The notes under the pieces: model-generated | Databases searched by the model: none | What the model saw: only the letters and a program-made list of their open reading frames with translations | What the model was told of the DNA's origin: nothing | Part shown: positions 1 to 11,713 of the stretch, piece after piece | How positions within the stretch are numbered: position 1 is the first letter of the stretch | Layout: each line of letters opens with the position of its first letter | Assembly (NCBI GenBank): GCA_900469625.1 | Contig: UBXV01000019.1 | Span: forward strand, 62,001 to 126,000 | DNA: 64,000 nt | DNA from: Hyphomicrobiales bacterium | GTDB taxonomy: Bacteria; Pseudomonadota; Alphaproteobacteria; Rhizobiales; Rhizobiaceae | Reading direction: 5' to 3' | Made by a program: the position numbers and the translations under genes

Positions 1-948
<948 letters not shown>

Positions 949-1155
949 AATTCTCTTCCTGTTGACGCGCGCAGAGCGGGCTGCGCAGTTCTCAAAACCC
1001 GCGCATCTATACTGTGTTGTCTGCGGGAAAGCGACCCCGTTATGACGGGCGTTCCGGCCTTTTTGCATGACAAACGCTGGATTTAGCGCCTATATCTGGC
1101 ATCTCTCCCGCCCTTGCGGCAATCGATCCCCGTCATCTGAGCAGGTTGCAGCATC

Positions 1156-2040
1156 GTGAATTCCAGGGCCTATTTCTATCTTTGCATCACCGCGCTCTTC
1201 TGGGGTGGAAACTCCGTTGCCGGAAAAATGGCCGTCGGGCATGTCAGCCCGATGATGCTGACGACGCTTCGCTGGGTGTTTGCGCTTGCCATCATCCTGG
1301 CGCTGATGACGCCGCAGATCCGGCGCGACTGGGACAAGATCAAGCAGCATTGGCTGCAACTCCTGGCCTATGGCGCGATCGGCTTCACCACCTTCAACGC
1401 CCTGCTCTACTCCGCGCTGAAGTATACGAGCGCGATCAACGCCGTCATCCTGCAGGCCGGCATCCCGATGCTGATCTTCCTGTTCAATTTCATGCTGTTT
1501 CGAACCCGCGCGTCGATCGCCCAGGTGATCGGCTTTACCGTGACGCTGATCGGCGTGCTGATCACGGCCGCGCATGGCGATATCGCCAGCCTGCTGCAGT
1601 TGGAATTCAACTTCGGCGACGCCCTGATGATCGCCGCCTGCGTCGTCTATGCCGCCTATACCGTGGCGTTGCGCTTCAAGCCGGCGATGCATTGGCAAAG
1701 CTTCATTGCCGCTCCGGCCTTCGGCGCGCTGTTGAGCGCCATTCCGCTGCTCTTCTGGGAAATCGGCAGCGGCACGGCGATCGTCCCCGACATGACCGGC
1801 TGGATCATCGTCCTTTACGCCGCCATCTTCCCGTCACTGATGTCGCAGGTGCTCTATGTGCGCGGCGTCGAGATGATCGGCGCCAACCGGGCCGGGCTCT
1901 TCATCAATGCCATTCCGGTCTTCGGCACGCTGCTGTCGGTGATGCTGGTCGGCGAGACCTTCCACACCTTCCATTTCATCGCGCTGCTGCTTGTTCTCGG
2001 CGGCATCGCCATTGCCGAAAAGGGCCGCCCGAAGAACTGA
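1156..2040 (+). CDS. EamA/DMT-family inner-membrane transporter
   Basis: A 294-residue drug/metabolite-transporter superfamily protein, with two tandem EamA halves and about ten predicted membrane helices. The first helix carries the typical FYLCITALFWGGNSVAGK-type pattern (ALFWGGN near residues 13-19), and the second half starts near residue 150. The start is GTG; no in-frame ATG lies nearer the first helix. The substrate cannot be told from sequence: this family exports amino acids, nucleosides or drugs. It stands alone, divergent from purA, and converges with the GNAT gene. Confidence 0.88.
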   Translation: MNSRAYFYLCITALFWGGNSVAGKMAVGHVSPMMLTTLRWVFALAIILALMTPQIRRDWDKIKQHWLQLLAYGAIGFTTFNALLYSALKYTSAINAVILQAGIPMLIFLFNFMLFRTRASIAQVIGFTVTLIGVLITAAHGDIASLLQLEFNFGDALMIAACVVYAAYTVALRFKPAMHWQSFIAAPAFGALLSAIPLLFWEIGSGTAIVPDMTGWIIVLYAAIFPSLMSQVLYVRGVEMIGANRAGLFINAIPVFGTLLSVMLVGETFHTFHFIALLLVLGGIAIAEKGRPKN

Positions 2041-2083
2041 CGGCAATGCCGCGCCTGCGCGACAAACGGGCTCCCTCTTTGTT

Positions 2084-2599
2084 TCAGGCGAGTGTGCGCT
2101 CCATGTAGATCGCCTCGTCGCCGTAGCTTGCAAGCTTGACTGCCATCCGCTCGTCCATGCGAACGGAAAAGCCCTGCCGTTCCCAGAACCCGCGCGAATC
2201 GTAGACAGAGACCAGCGACATCGAGCCGTAGCCTTCCGAGCGGGCAATGTCGGCAAGGAGCGGCACGACGTTGCCCCCTGCCCCGGATCGGCGTGCCTGA
2301 GGCAACAGCGCCAGATCGTGAATGTACCAGGTGTCGGCGGCATCGGGGATTTCGCCCAGCATCATGTTCAGCGTCGGCGGCGCGCGCCGGATCCAGGGAT
2401 GGCTGAGCACATAACCCTGCACGCCGCCTCCCACCTCCAGCATGAAGCAGCCTTCGGGGCTGAGCTCGAGCCGATCGGCAAGCACGACGTCGTCTTCCTG
2501 AAGCGCCTCGTGCACCACCAGCTGAATTTCGGACACCGAAACGAGGTCGGGAAGGCTGGCTTCACGCCAGCTGAAGGTCTGTCTTGCCATCATTGTCAT
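2084..2599 (-). CDS. GNAT-family N-acetyltransferase
   Basis: A 171-residue cytosolic acyl-CoA-dependent acetyltransferase. The GNAT core is visible as the strand WYIHDLALLPQARRSGAGG near residues 88-106, a divergent acetyl-CoA-binding loop, followed by SVYDSRGFWERQGF, the usual C-terminal part of the fold. The frame stays open upstream to 2764, but the ATG at 2599 (MTMMARQ) gives normal family length, so I prefer it. The substrate is unknown. No operon partner is evident; serA ends about 180 bp upstream on the same strand. Confidence 0.82.
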   Translation of the reverse strand: MTMMARQTFSWREASLPDLVSVSEIQLVVHEALQEDDVVLADRLELSPEGCFMLEVGGGVQGYVLSHPWIRRAPPTLNMMLGEIPDAADTWYIHDLALLPQARRSGAGGNVVPLLADIARSEGYGSMSLVSVYDSRGFWERQGFSVRMDERMAVKLASYGDEAIYMERTLA

Positions 2600-2781
2600 C
2601 AACACTTCAAACTGAAAGACGCACCGGATTTCCCGATGCGTCTCTGATTGCTCTGGAACTTGTCTCTGATCCGCCGTCACCAGGCGAAACCGTCGCTGGC
2701 GCAAAAGCCCGAAAATCATGGCCGTTTTGCGCCCGCGCACCTTGCCCGCCACGCGGGCGGACAAGGATGCCCTGTTCGGCT

Positions 2782-4377
2782 TCAGTCGATATTGAACACC
2801 AGCGGCTTTGCCTGACGGATCGCGGCGTTGGCACGCAGCTTGTCGAGCACGTCTTCCGACACAGGGCCGTCGACGTAAAGCAGTGCGATGGCGTCGCCGG
2901 CTTCCTTCTCGCGACCGAGCTGGAAGTTGGCGATGTTGACGCCGGCATTGCCGAGCGTCATGCCGATGAAGCCGATCATGCCGGGCACGTCGGTGTTGGT
3001 GATGTAGACCATGTGGTTGCCGACGTCGGCGTCAAGGTTGATACCCTTGATCTGGATGAAGCGCGGCTTGCCGTCGGAGAACACCGTTCCGGCGACCGAG
3101 CGCGTCTGGTTTTCGGTCTTGACCGTAAGCTTGATGTAGCCGTCGAACACGCCGGTCTTGTCGCGCTTGACCTCGGACAGGATGACACCCTTTTCCTTGA
3201 TCATGATCGGCGCCGAAACCATGTTGACGTCGGCGACCTGCGGCCGGATGAGGCCGGCAAGCACGGCACTCGTCAGCGCCTTGGTGTTCATGCCGGCGGT
3301 CGCACCGTCGTAGAGGATCTCGATTTCCTTGATCGCGCTTTCGGTCACCTGGCCGACGAAGGCGCCGAGCACGTCGGCAAGCCGGATGAACGGCTTCAGG
3401 ATCGGGGCTTCCTCGGCAGTGATGGAGGGCATGTTGATGGCGTTGGAAACCGCACCCTTGACGAGGTAGTCCGACATCTGCTCGGCGACCTGCAGGGCGA
3501 CGTTCTCCTGGGCTTCCGTGGTCGACGCGCCGAGGTGCGGCGTGCAGACGACGTTCGGCAGGCCGAAGAGCGGGCTTTCGGTCGCGGGCTCGACCTCGAA
3601 CACGTCGAAGCCGGCGCCGGCGACGTGGCCCGACCGGATCGCGTCAGCCAGTGCCTTCTCGTCGACGAGGCCGCCACGGGCGCAATTAACGATGCGCACG
3701 CCCGGCTTGGTCTTGGCGAGCGCCTCGGCATTGAGGATGCTGCGGGTCTTGTCCGTCAGCGGCACGTGCAGGGTGATGAAGTCGGCCTGGGCGAGCAGCT
3801 CGTCGAGCTCGACCTTGGTGAGGCCCATCTCCTCGGCGCGCTCCTTCGACAGGAACGGGTCGTAGGCGAGCACATGCATCTTGAGGCCGATGGCGCGGGA
3901 GCAGACGATCGAGCCGATGTTGCCGGCGCCGATGACGCCGAGCGTCTTGCCGGTGATCTCGACGCCCATGAAGCGCGACTTCTCCCATTTGCCGGCCTGC
4001 GTCGAGGTATCGGCGGCCGGAAGCTGGCGGGCAACGGCGAACAGCAGCGCGATCGCATGTTCGGCCGTCGTGATCGAATTGCCGAACGGCGTGTTCATGA
4101 CGATGATACCGCGGCGCGAGGCGGCCGGGATATCGACATTGTCGACGCCGATGCCGGCGCGGCCGATGACCTTGAGGTTGGTCGCAGCCGCGATCAGCTT
4201 TTCCGTGGCCTTCGTTGCCGAGCGGATGGCAAGACCGTCATAGTTGCCGATGATTTCGGCGAGCTTGTCCTTGTCCTTGCCGAGCTTCGGCTGGAAATCG
4301 ACTTCGACGCCGCGGTCGCGGAAAATCTGGACGGCGGTTTCCGACAGTTCGTCGGATACGAGAACGCGAGGTGCCAT
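2782..4377 (-). CDS. serA: D-3-phosphoglycerate dehydrogenase
   Basis: Oxidises 3-phosphoglycerate to 3-phosphohydroxypyruvate with NAD+, the first step of serine synthesis. At 531 residues it is the long form: substrate domain, Rossmann NAD domain with GAGNIG at 150-155, catalytic Arg234, Glu263 and His281, an intervening ASB domain, and a C-terminal ACT domain from about residue 458 that in this family senses serine. The ATG at 4377 has an AGGAGG ribosome site 6 nt upstream; the frame is open further 5' but those codons do not belong to the family. It is the second gene of a serC-serA operon. Confidence 0.97.
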   Translation of the reverse strand: MAPRVLVSDELSETAVQIFRDRGVEVDFQPKLGKDKDKLAEIIGNYDGLAIRSATKATEKLIAAATNLKVIGRAGIGVDNVDIPAASRRGIIVMNTPFGNSITTAEHAIALLFAVARQLPAADTSTQAGKWEKSRFMGVEITGKTLGVIGAGNIGSIVCSRAIGLKMHVLAYDPFLSKERAEEMGLTKVELDELLAQADFITLHVPLTDKTRSILNAEALAKTKPGVRIVNCARGGLVDEKALADAIRSGHVAGAGFDVFEVEPATESPLFGLPNVVCTPHLGASTTEAQENVALQVAEQMSDYLVKGAVSNAINMPSITAEEAPILKPFIRLADVLGAFVGQVTESAIKEIEILYDGATAGMNTKALTSAVLAGLIRPQVADVNMVSAPIMIKEKGVILSEVKRDKTGVFDGYIKLTVKTENQTRSVAGTVFSDGKPRFIQIKGINLDADVGNHMVYITNTDVPGMIGFIGMTLGNAGVNIANFQLGREKEAGDAIALLYVDGPVSEDVLDKLRANAAIRQAKPLVFNID

Positions 4378-4425
4378 GATGGCCTCCTTGAAAAGATCAG
4401 GTCTGAATGGAATGCGGGTACAAGG

Positions 4426-4450
4426 GCTTCGCTCCCCGAGGGAGCGAAGC
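4426..4450 (-). other. Intercistronic hairpin between serC and serA
   Basis: A perfect 10-bp inverted repeat (GCTTCGCTCC / GGAGCGAAGC) with a 5-nt loop lies in the 84-bp gap between the serC stop and the serA start. It is not followed by a T-run in the direction of transcription, so it is unlikely to be a strong intrinsic terminator. A role in mRNA stability or in adjusting serC versus serA expression is inference. Confidence 0.55.
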
Positions 4451-4461
4451 AAACGCTTGGC

Positions 4462-5640
4462 TTAGGCCGCAGCCTGCGACAGCGTCGCCTTCTGGGTCTC
4501 GAAAGCCCAGGTCAGCCATGGCATCAGGGCCGCCATGTCGGATGCCTCGATCGTGGCGCCTGCCCAGATCCGAAGACCGGACGGTGCGTCGCGATAGTGG
4601 CCGATGTCGAATGCGACACCTTCCTTTTCGAGGAGGGCGACGACGCCCTTGGCGAAGGCCGACTGGCCGTCGGCATCAAGCGCTGCGACGTCCTTGTCGA
4701 CGATCTTGAGGCAGACCGAAGTGTTGGAACGGGTCTCGTCCTTGACAGCCAGGTTGGCGATCCAGCCGTTGGCGTCGACGAAGTCGAAGATCACCTGAGC
4801 ATTGGCATCGGCGCGCGCCATCAGGCCCTTGAGCCCGCCGACCTTCTCGGCCCAGACCAGCGCATCGATATAGTCCTCGACGCACAGCATCGACGGCGTG
4901 TTGATCGTCTCGCCGGTGAAGATGCCTTCGATCAGCTTGCCGCCAGACGTCATGCGGAAGATCTTCGGCAGCGGCCAGGCCGGCACATACGTCAGCAAGC
5001 GTTCGACGGCGCGCGGCGAAAGAATGATGACGCCATGTGCGCCTTCGCCACCGAGAACCTTCTGCCAGGAGAAGGTGACGACGTCGAGCTTGGTGAAATC
5101 GAGGTTCTGCGCAAACGCGGCCGAGGTCGCGTCGCAGATCGTCAGACCCTTGCGGTCGGCCGGGATGAAATCGGCGTTTTCGACGCGAACGCCGGAGGTC
5201 GTGCCGTTCCAGGTGAAGACGACGTCACGGTCGAAATCGACCTTGGAGAGATCGGGAAGTTCGCCGTATCCGGCTTCGAACTTGCGAACGTCGGCGAGCT
5301 TCAGCTGCTTGACCACGTCGGTCACCCAGCCGGCGCCAAAGCTTTCCCAGGCGACCATGTCGACGCCACGCTGACCGAGCAGCGACCAGAGCGCCATTTC
5401 GACGGCGCCGGTATCGGAAGCGGGCACGATGCCGATGCGGTAATCGGCCGGCACTTCAAGAATGTCACGGGTAAGATCGATGGCCTGCTTGAGCTTCGTC
5501 TTGCCGACCTTGGCGCGGTGCGAACGACCGAGCGGAGCGTCGGAGAGAGCTTCGAGCGACCAACCGGGGCGCTTCGAGCAAGGGCCAGAAGAAAAATGGG
5601 TGTTGCTCGGACGGAGGTCCGGCTTGGCAGGCTTCGTCAT
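4462..5640 (-). CDS. serC: Phosphoserine aminotransferase
   Basis: PLP-dependent transamination of 3-phosphohydroxypyruvate with glutamate to phosphoserine, step two of serine synthesis. At 392 residues it is a class V aminotransferase of the alphaproteobacterial type; the PLP-binding lysine is Lys194 in [10 protein letters not shown]. It starts [13 protein letters not shown], with the SD sequence held in the hairpin loop just upstream. It is the first gene of the serC-serA unit, and the leader at 5641-5688 probably controls its translation. Confidence 0.97.
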   Translation of the reverse strand: MTKPAKPDLRPSNTHFSSGPCSKRPGWSLEALSDAPLGRSHRAKVGKTKLKQAIDLTRDILEVPADYRIGIVPASDTGAVEMALWSLLGQRGVDMVAWESFGAGWVTDVVKQLKLADVRKFEAGYGELPDLSKVDFDRDVVFTWNGTTSGVRVENADFIPADRKGLTICDATSAAFAQNLDFTKLDVVTFSWQKVLGGEGAHGVIILSPRAVERLLTYVPAWPLPKIFRMTSGGKLIEGIFTGETINTPSMLCVEDYIDALVWAEKVGGLKGLMARADANAQVIFDFVDANGWIANLAVKDETRSNTSVCLKIVDKDVAALDADGQSAFAKGVVALLEKEGVAFDIGHYRDAPSGLRIWAGATIEASDMAALMPWLTWAFETQKATLSQAAA

Positions 5641-5688
5641 GTGCTATCCTTCCAGATAGATAGCCCTTCGTTGGGGAAGGGTGTCCCG
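5641..5688 (-). promoter_or_regulatory. serC leader RNA motif (two hairpins, SD in loop)
   Basis: Read on the minus strand, the short leader has two consecutive hairpins: CCCTTC/GAAGGG (5664-5681) and GCTATC/GATAGC (5643-5664), sharing one base at 5664. The second hairpin ends 2 nt before the serC ATG, and its loop holds the purine-rich GGAAG. This matches the published serC RNA motif of Alphaproteobacteria (Corbino et al. 2005), described upstream of serC-serA operons. Masking of the ribosome site is inference from the fold; no ligand is known to me. Confidence 0.8.
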
Positions 5689-5694
5689 CCGTCG

Positions 5695-5723
5695 GAAATA
5701 TTGCGGGTCTGGAAGGAAGTCAA
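5695..5723 (-). promoter_or_regulatory. serC promoter (-35/-10)
   Basis: On the minus strand TTGACT (5718-5723) and TATTTC (5695-5700) are separated by 17 bp. A start about 7 nt downstream would give a leader of roughly 48 nt, just enough to hold the two hairpins of the serC motif. Confidence 0.6.
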
Positions 5724-5804
5724 GCGACTTGTGTCGCAATCGAGAAAATTTATGGCGTCGCAGGCAAGATCCGAAAAGGCAGGCGTACGCCCGCCGACCG
5801 ATTG

Positions 5805-6647
5805 TTACCAGAACGAGAACCTGAGACCCGCTCTGAACTCGTGACGGGAAAGCCCGTCATCGAAGCCCTTTGCACCGGTGGCCCCGCCAAGCGCCTCGGC
5901 GCCGAAGCCGAACATCTCGCCGTCGCCGATATGCGAATAGCGGTAGCCGACATCGACCTTCAGGCGGTCGCTGAGGTCATAGGAGACGCCGGCCATCAGG
6001 GCGTAGGTGAAACGCCAGCTGTCGCGACCATCAAAGGAGACGCCGGCTGGCGCGCCGCCGCAGGCGCCACCACCGGCAACGCAAGCTTCGCTGGCGAAAG
6101 TCGTGTTCCAGCGCAGATTGGTCGCGCCGATACCAGCGCCGAGATAGGGCGTGAAGCCGGCAAGCGTTCCGAAGTCAACATAGGCGTTAGCCATGAGACC
6201 GAGCGCCGAGAAATCCGCCGTGGAAGAAAAGGCGCAGGACGTACCGGCGCCCTGCCCGGCGCAAGGGTTCGCCGAAAGCGACGAACCGTCGAAGCGGCCC
6301 TCGAAATAGTCGGCGGTCAGATCGGCGCGGAACGTATCGGTGATCTGGTAACCGAGGCCGATCGTGCCGGAGAGCGGCTTGTCGAAGCGCGCACTATCGA
6401 ACGGAATGGCGCTGTAGCTACCGGTGCCGGCATCATATGTGCGGTAGGAAGGATCGCCCTCGTTGCGCCAGCCGCTATAACCGATGTCGCCACGGATGTA
6501 GAGGCCGTTGCTGCCGGTCGCCTCCTGGGCGATGGTGATTTCTGGGGCGTCGATCGGGGCCTCGTCGGCGGCAAGCGCCGAGCCCGAAGCAAGAAGGCCG
6601 ATACCGAACGCGGCTCCGCAGATCCCGTTTCGCCATTCCATGCCCAT
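5805..6647 (-). CDS. Outer-membrane beta-barrel protein (Omp25/Omp31/opacity type)
   Basis: A 280-residue protein with a signal peptide (hydrophobic stretch to about residue 26, cleavage near SALAADEAP) and an eight-strand-barrel pattern of alternating aromatic residues. Typical phrases are GLYIRGDIGYSGW, YQITDTFRADLTADY and ANAYVDFG, and it ends in FSFW, the usual C-terminal aromatic barrel signal. It resembles the rhizobial and Brucella Omp25/Omp31-like family and is paralogous to the next gene. Three nearby ATGs (6647, 6641, 6636 region) are possible; all leave the signal peptide intact. A CtrA-type box lies 83-97 bp upstream. Confidence 0.88.
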   Translation of the reverse strand: MGMEWRNGICGAAFGIGLLASGSALAADEAPIDAPEITIAQEATGSNGLYIRGDIGYSGWRNEGDPSYRTYDAGTGSYSAIPFDSARFDKPLSGTIGLGYQITDTFRADLTADYFEGRFDGSSLSANPCAGQGAGTSCAFSSTADFSALGLMANAYVDFGTLAGFTPYLGAGIGATNLRWNTTFASEACVAGGGACGGAPAGVSFDGRDSWRFTYALMAGVSYDLSDRLKVDVGYRYSHIGDGEMFGFGAEALGGATGAKGFDDGLSRHEFRAGLRFSFW

Positions 6648-6729
6648 GCCCTTTCGCTGCCATTGCCGTCACCGGACGGGATCAAACCCGCCGGACGCTT
6701 CGTCTGCCGTTAACTATTGCAGACCGAGG

Positions 6730-6744
6730 TTAACTGTCGGTTAA
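6730..6744. promoter_or_regulatory. CtrA-type box upstream of first OMP gene
   Basis: TTAA-N7-TTAA, the full consensus recognised by the cell-cycle regulator CtrA in Alphaproteobacteria, lies 83-97 bp upstream of the ATG at 6647. The paralogous gene has the same motif at nearly the same distance. Binding is inferred. Confidence 0.55.
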
Positions 6745-6787
6745 CCATGCCCGTTAGGGTTTGCGTAAAACATCGGCGAAAACGACA

Positions 6788-6809
6788 AAGGCCGCCCGGA
6801 GGCGGCCTT
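6788..6809 (-). terminator. Rho-independent terminator of second OMP gene
   Basis: A 9-bp stem AAGGCCGCC/GGCGGCCTT with a 4-nt loop lies 25 bp beyond the stop of the 6834-7658 gene; on the minus strand it runs into a T-rich stretch. Confidence 0.7.
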
Positions 6810-6833
6810 CATGGCGAATGGGAAATCGTCGAC

Positions 6834-7658
6834 TTACTTGTAGACGATCGGTTCCGGCTCGTAAGGAACTTCGCAGACGTTGCCGAAGGAGTAACGCAGG
6901 CCGGCACGTGCCTCGTGGATGTTGAAGCCCTTGTCGTAGCCCGGGCCGCCGCCATTGGCGTAGCCGAACATGTTGCCATCATCCACCTGGCGGAAACGAT
7001 AGCCGACGTCAGCCTTGAGATTGCAGGTCAGGTCGATGGCCGTACCGGCCATCAGCGCATAGGTGAAGCGCCACTTGCTCTCGCCGTCATGCTCCGTCGT
7101 CGGGTCGCAGGCAGCCGGGTTGCTGACGCTGCAGCTGGTGTTGCGCAACTTGTCCCACTTGACGTGGGTGGCGCCGACACCGGCACCGACATAGGGCGTG
7201 AAGGCGCCATAGGTGCCGATATCGACATAGGCGTTGGCCATCAGGCTCCATGCGGAAACCGAGGTGACGTCGCGCGATACGCAGGGACCGGCCACGGAGC
7301 CGCAGAAGCCGAGCGTCGACCCGGTAAAGTCGCCGCCACCCCAGTAATCGGCCGTGACGTCGGCACGGAAGTAGTTGTTGAACTGGTAACCGACACCGAC
7401 GCCGGCAACCCAGGAATCGTCAATTTCGGCCGTCGCGAATTCCGCGATGGTGCCGCCCGGTCCGCCCTGGTAGAAATTCGCGCCGCGCAGGTCGTTCCAG
7501 GCATAACCGACATCGCCGCGCAGATACCAGCCGCTGGTCTGGATGACCTCGACCGGCTGCTCGACGATCGGTTCGACAGGCGGTTGGTAAATGTCGGCAG
7601 CAATGGCTGCGGTGCCGCTGAGCAAGACTGCAACAACGCCACTCAAAATTCTCTTCAT
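6834..7658 (-). CDS. Outer-membrane beta-barrel protein, paralogue of the preceding
   Basis: A 274-residue exported barrel protein. The signal peptide is MKRILSGVVAVLLSGTAAIA with cleavage before ADIYQPP. The barrel repeats match the 5805-6647 protein almost phrase for phrase (GWYLRGDVGYAW, YQFNNYFRADVTADY, ANAYVDIGTYGAFTPYVGAG), so the pair arose by duplication. It differs by a short tail after the last strand (VCEVPYEPEPIVYK). The ATG at 7658 has GGAG 8 nt upstream; a TTG at 7670 is less likely. It is separated from its neighbour by a terminator, so each gene has its own promoter. Confidence 0.88.
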   Translation of the reverse strand: MKRILSGVVAVLLSGTAAIAADIYQPPVEPIVEQPVEVIQTSGWYLRGDVGYAWNDLRGANFYQGGPGGTIAEFATAEIDDSWVAGVGVGYQFNNYFRADVTADYWGGGDFTGSTLGFCGSVAGPCVSRDVTSVSAWSLMANAYVDIGTYGAFTPYVGAGVGATHVKWDKLRNTSCSVSNPAACDPTTEHDGESKWRFTYALMAGTAIDLTCNLKADVGYRFRQVDDGNMFGYANGGGPGYDKGFNIHEARAGLRYSFGNVCEVPYEPEPIVYK

Positions 7659-7746
7659 GGCCCACTCCAATACGTTCTGTTGCTTGGTGCACCATGAAAG
7701 TGGTGTCCAAATCCTGACGTTGGCTATGGATAATGAGGGGGAAAGG

Positions 7747-7761
7747 TTAAGCTCGGATTAA
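7747..7761. promoter_or_regulatory. CtrA-type box upstream of second OMP gene
   Basis: TTAA-N7-TTAA lies 89-103 bp upstream of the ATG at 7658, which closely matches the placement in front of the paralogue. A TTAA-N6-TTAA near-match lies 23 bp further upstream. Confidence 0.55.
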
Positions 7762-7950
7762 CTACAAACGTTTACCGTGCGCGTTAAGAAACGTTAACAA
7801 GACAAGGCCGCCGGAAAGCGCTTTCTACTGACCAGCCAATAGAACAGGCTCGATTTCAGGCGAAAATCTTGGCGCAAGTACAGAGCGTGACGACATCGCT
7901 TGCACCATGTCTCACGCAGGCCGCGGCCACTAGGCGCGGCGATTGCAAAG

Positions 7951-7976
7951 AAAAGGCCGGTGTTGGTCACCGGCCC
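7951..7976 (-). terminator. Rho-independent terminator of glmM
   Basis: An 8-bp stem GGCCGGTG/CACCGGCC with a 5-nt loop, followed on the minus strand by TTTTCTTT, 27 bp past the glmM stop. Confidence 0.85.
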
Positions 7977-8002
7977 TGGAGGAAACTGCTGGCGCCGTGG
8001 CT

Positions 8003-9355
8003 TCAGGCAGCGCTGCGTGCGCTGCCGATGACGTTGATCAACCCGTCGACGATGCGCTCGACCTGACCACGGTCGTCGCCTTCCGCCATCACGCGGATCA
8101 GGGGTTCGGTGCCCGACGGACGGATCAGAAGCCGGCCGGACTTGGCAAGCTCGGATTCTGCATCGGCAATGGCCTGTCGCACCGTTGCGTCCTCGAGCGG
8201 CTTGCCGGCCGACACGCGCACATTCTTCAAAACCTGCGGGACCGGCTCGAAGCGGTGGCAAACTTCGCTCACCGGCTTGCCCTGGCGCTTGACGACCGCA
8301 AGGATCTGGAGAGCGGCGACAAGACCGTCACCGGTCGTGCCGAAATCCGACAGCACGATGTGGCCGGACTGCTCGCCGCCGACATTCAGGCCGTCCTGGC
8401 GCATCTGCTCGACGACGTAGCGGTCGCCGACCTTGGTGCGTCGCAGATCGATGCCGCGGCCCGTCAGGTAGCGCTCGAGACCGAGATTGGACATGACGGT
8501 TGCGGCGATAGCGCCGCCACGCAGCGTTCCCTCCTCGGCCCAGCTGTCGGCAATAACTGCCATCAGCTGATCACCATCGATCGTCGTACCGTTCTCGTCG
8601 ACGATCAGCACACGGTCTGCGTCACCGTCGAGCGCGATGCCGATATCGGCACGCACTTCATGCACCTTGCGCGAAAGGGCCGCCGGATGGGTCGAGCCGC
8701 AATCGAGATTGATGTTGACGCCGTTCGGTTCGGTGCCGATCGTCACCACCTCGGCGCCGAGCTCCCAAAGCGCCTGGGGTGCGACCTTGTAGGCGGCGCC
8801 ATTGGCGCAGTCGATGGCGATCCGCAGACCCTGTAGGGTCACGTCGCGCGGCAGGGTACGCTTGGCATGTTCAAGATAGCGATAGATGTCGCCATCGACG
8901 CGCTTGGCACGTCCGATATCTTCAGCTTTCGCCAGCTGGCCCGACAGATCCTGGTCGAGCAGCGCCTCGATCTTGGCTTCGATCTCGTCGGAGAGCTTGT
9001 AGCCATCCGGACCGAACAGCTTGATGCCGTTGTCCTGGAAGGGGTTGTGCGAAGCGGAGATCATCACGCCGATGTCGGCGCGCAAGGAGCGTGTCAGCAT
9101 GGCAACGCCCGGCGTCGGGATCGGTCCGAGCAGGAACACATCGAGACCCGCGGCGGTGAAGCCGGCCACCATGGCGTTCTCCAGCATGTAGCCGGAAAGA
9201 CGCGTGTCCTTGCCGATCACCACCCGATGGCGGTGGCCGCCATTGCGGAAAATCGTCCCGACGGCGATGCCGACCCGCATCGCGAGATCGGGCGTCATCG
9301 GAAAGATGTTCGACTGGCCCCGGATACCGTCCGTGCCAAAATACTTGCGCTTCAT
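8003..9355 (-). CDS. glmM: Phosphoglucosamine mutase
   Basis: Interconverts glucosamine-6-phosphate and glucosamine-1-phosphate on the way to UDP-GlcNAc for peptidoglycan and LPS. At 450 residues it has the family length. The phosphorylated serine is Ser102 in MISASHNPF, the metal loop DGDADR is present, and the C-terminal phosphate-binding loop reads [10 protein letters not shown]. The ATG at 9355 ([13 protein letters not shown]) is the family start, although the frame is open to 9541. It lies downstream of ftsH on the same strand, as in related genomes, but a terminator separates them. Confidence 0.97.
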   Translation of the reverse strand: MKRKYFGTDGIRGQSNIFPMTPDLAMRVGIAVGTIFRNGGHRHRVVIGKDTRLSGYMLENAMVAGFTAAGLDVFLLGPIPTPGVAMLTRSLRADIGVMISASHNPFQDNGIKLFGPDGYKLSDEIEAKIEALLDQDLSGQLAKAEDIGRAKRVDGDIYRYLEHAKRTLPRDVTLQGLRIAIDCANGAAYKVAPQALWELGAEVVTIGTEPNGVNINLDCGSTHPAALSRKVHEVRADIGIALDGDADRVLIVDENGTTIDGDQLMAVIADSWAEEGTLRGGAIAATVMSNLGLERYLTGRGIDLRRTKVGDRYVVEQMRQDGLNVGGEQSGHIVLSDFGTTGDGLVAALQILAVVKRQGKPVSEVCHRFEPVPQVLKNVRVSAGKPLEDATVRQAIADAESELAKSGRLLIRPSGTEPLIRVMAEGDDRGQVERIVDGLINVIGSARSAA

Positions 9356-9669
9356 AACAACTCCATCGTTCCGCTGGGCCAATGCAGGTTTTGCCTGCTT
9401 CACCTGTCTGCGTGCGCCGCGACTGGGTTTCATCGACCAGACCTCATTCATTCCTGTATCGCCCATGGGCCGCCGCCGCCATCGGCACGGCAGCAAGGAC
9501 CCGGAGCACTTCAATTCTTCTTTGACACAAAACCAAAGCAAACGGCAGCGGCGATAGCATCAGAAATCATTACATCGCGTTACCAAGTGCAATCCGTGTG
9601 CCGACATCAAAAAGCCGCCGCACCCTGCGGCGCGGCGGCTCTTGAAATCAGTGGCTCAAACCCGGGCCG
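9356..9669. other. Intergenic region between ftsH and glmM
   Basis: 314 bp between the ftsH stop and the glmM start. It contains the ftsH terminator and presumably the glmM promoter. I see no gene and no clear -35/-10 pair. Confidence 0.5.
9613..9640 (-). terminator. Rho-independent terminator of ftsH
   Basis: AGCCGCCG/CGGCGGCT stem, followed on the minus strand by a run of five T, 30 bp past the ftsH stop. Confidence 0.8.
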
Positions 9670-11613
<1,944 letters not shown>

Positions 11614-11713
11614 CGAACTCCCCGGAACCTTTCACGACCCGCGCATTTCGCCGGGCCGCTTTCTTGCCCCTAACATAGGGTTCTGGCAACGCCTTGCCAA
11701 GGCAAACCGCCAA

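Larger units (their letters stand above)
7659..8002. other. Intergenic region between OMP gene and glmM
   Basis: 344 bp without a credible gene. It holds the OMP promoter region with a CtrA-type box, a second near-match TTAA-N6-TTAA at 7784-7797, and the glmM terminator at 7955-7975. Confidence 0.6.

Noticed and set aside
2584-5844. 1086-residue plus-strand open frame opposite serA-serC
   Set aside because: Arises from GC-rich third positions of two well-supported genes on the other strand; low-complexity composition and no family.
8003-9541. Extended glmM reading frame with 62 extra residues
   Set aside because: The ATG at 9355 begins with the exact GlmM start and the extension has no similarity.
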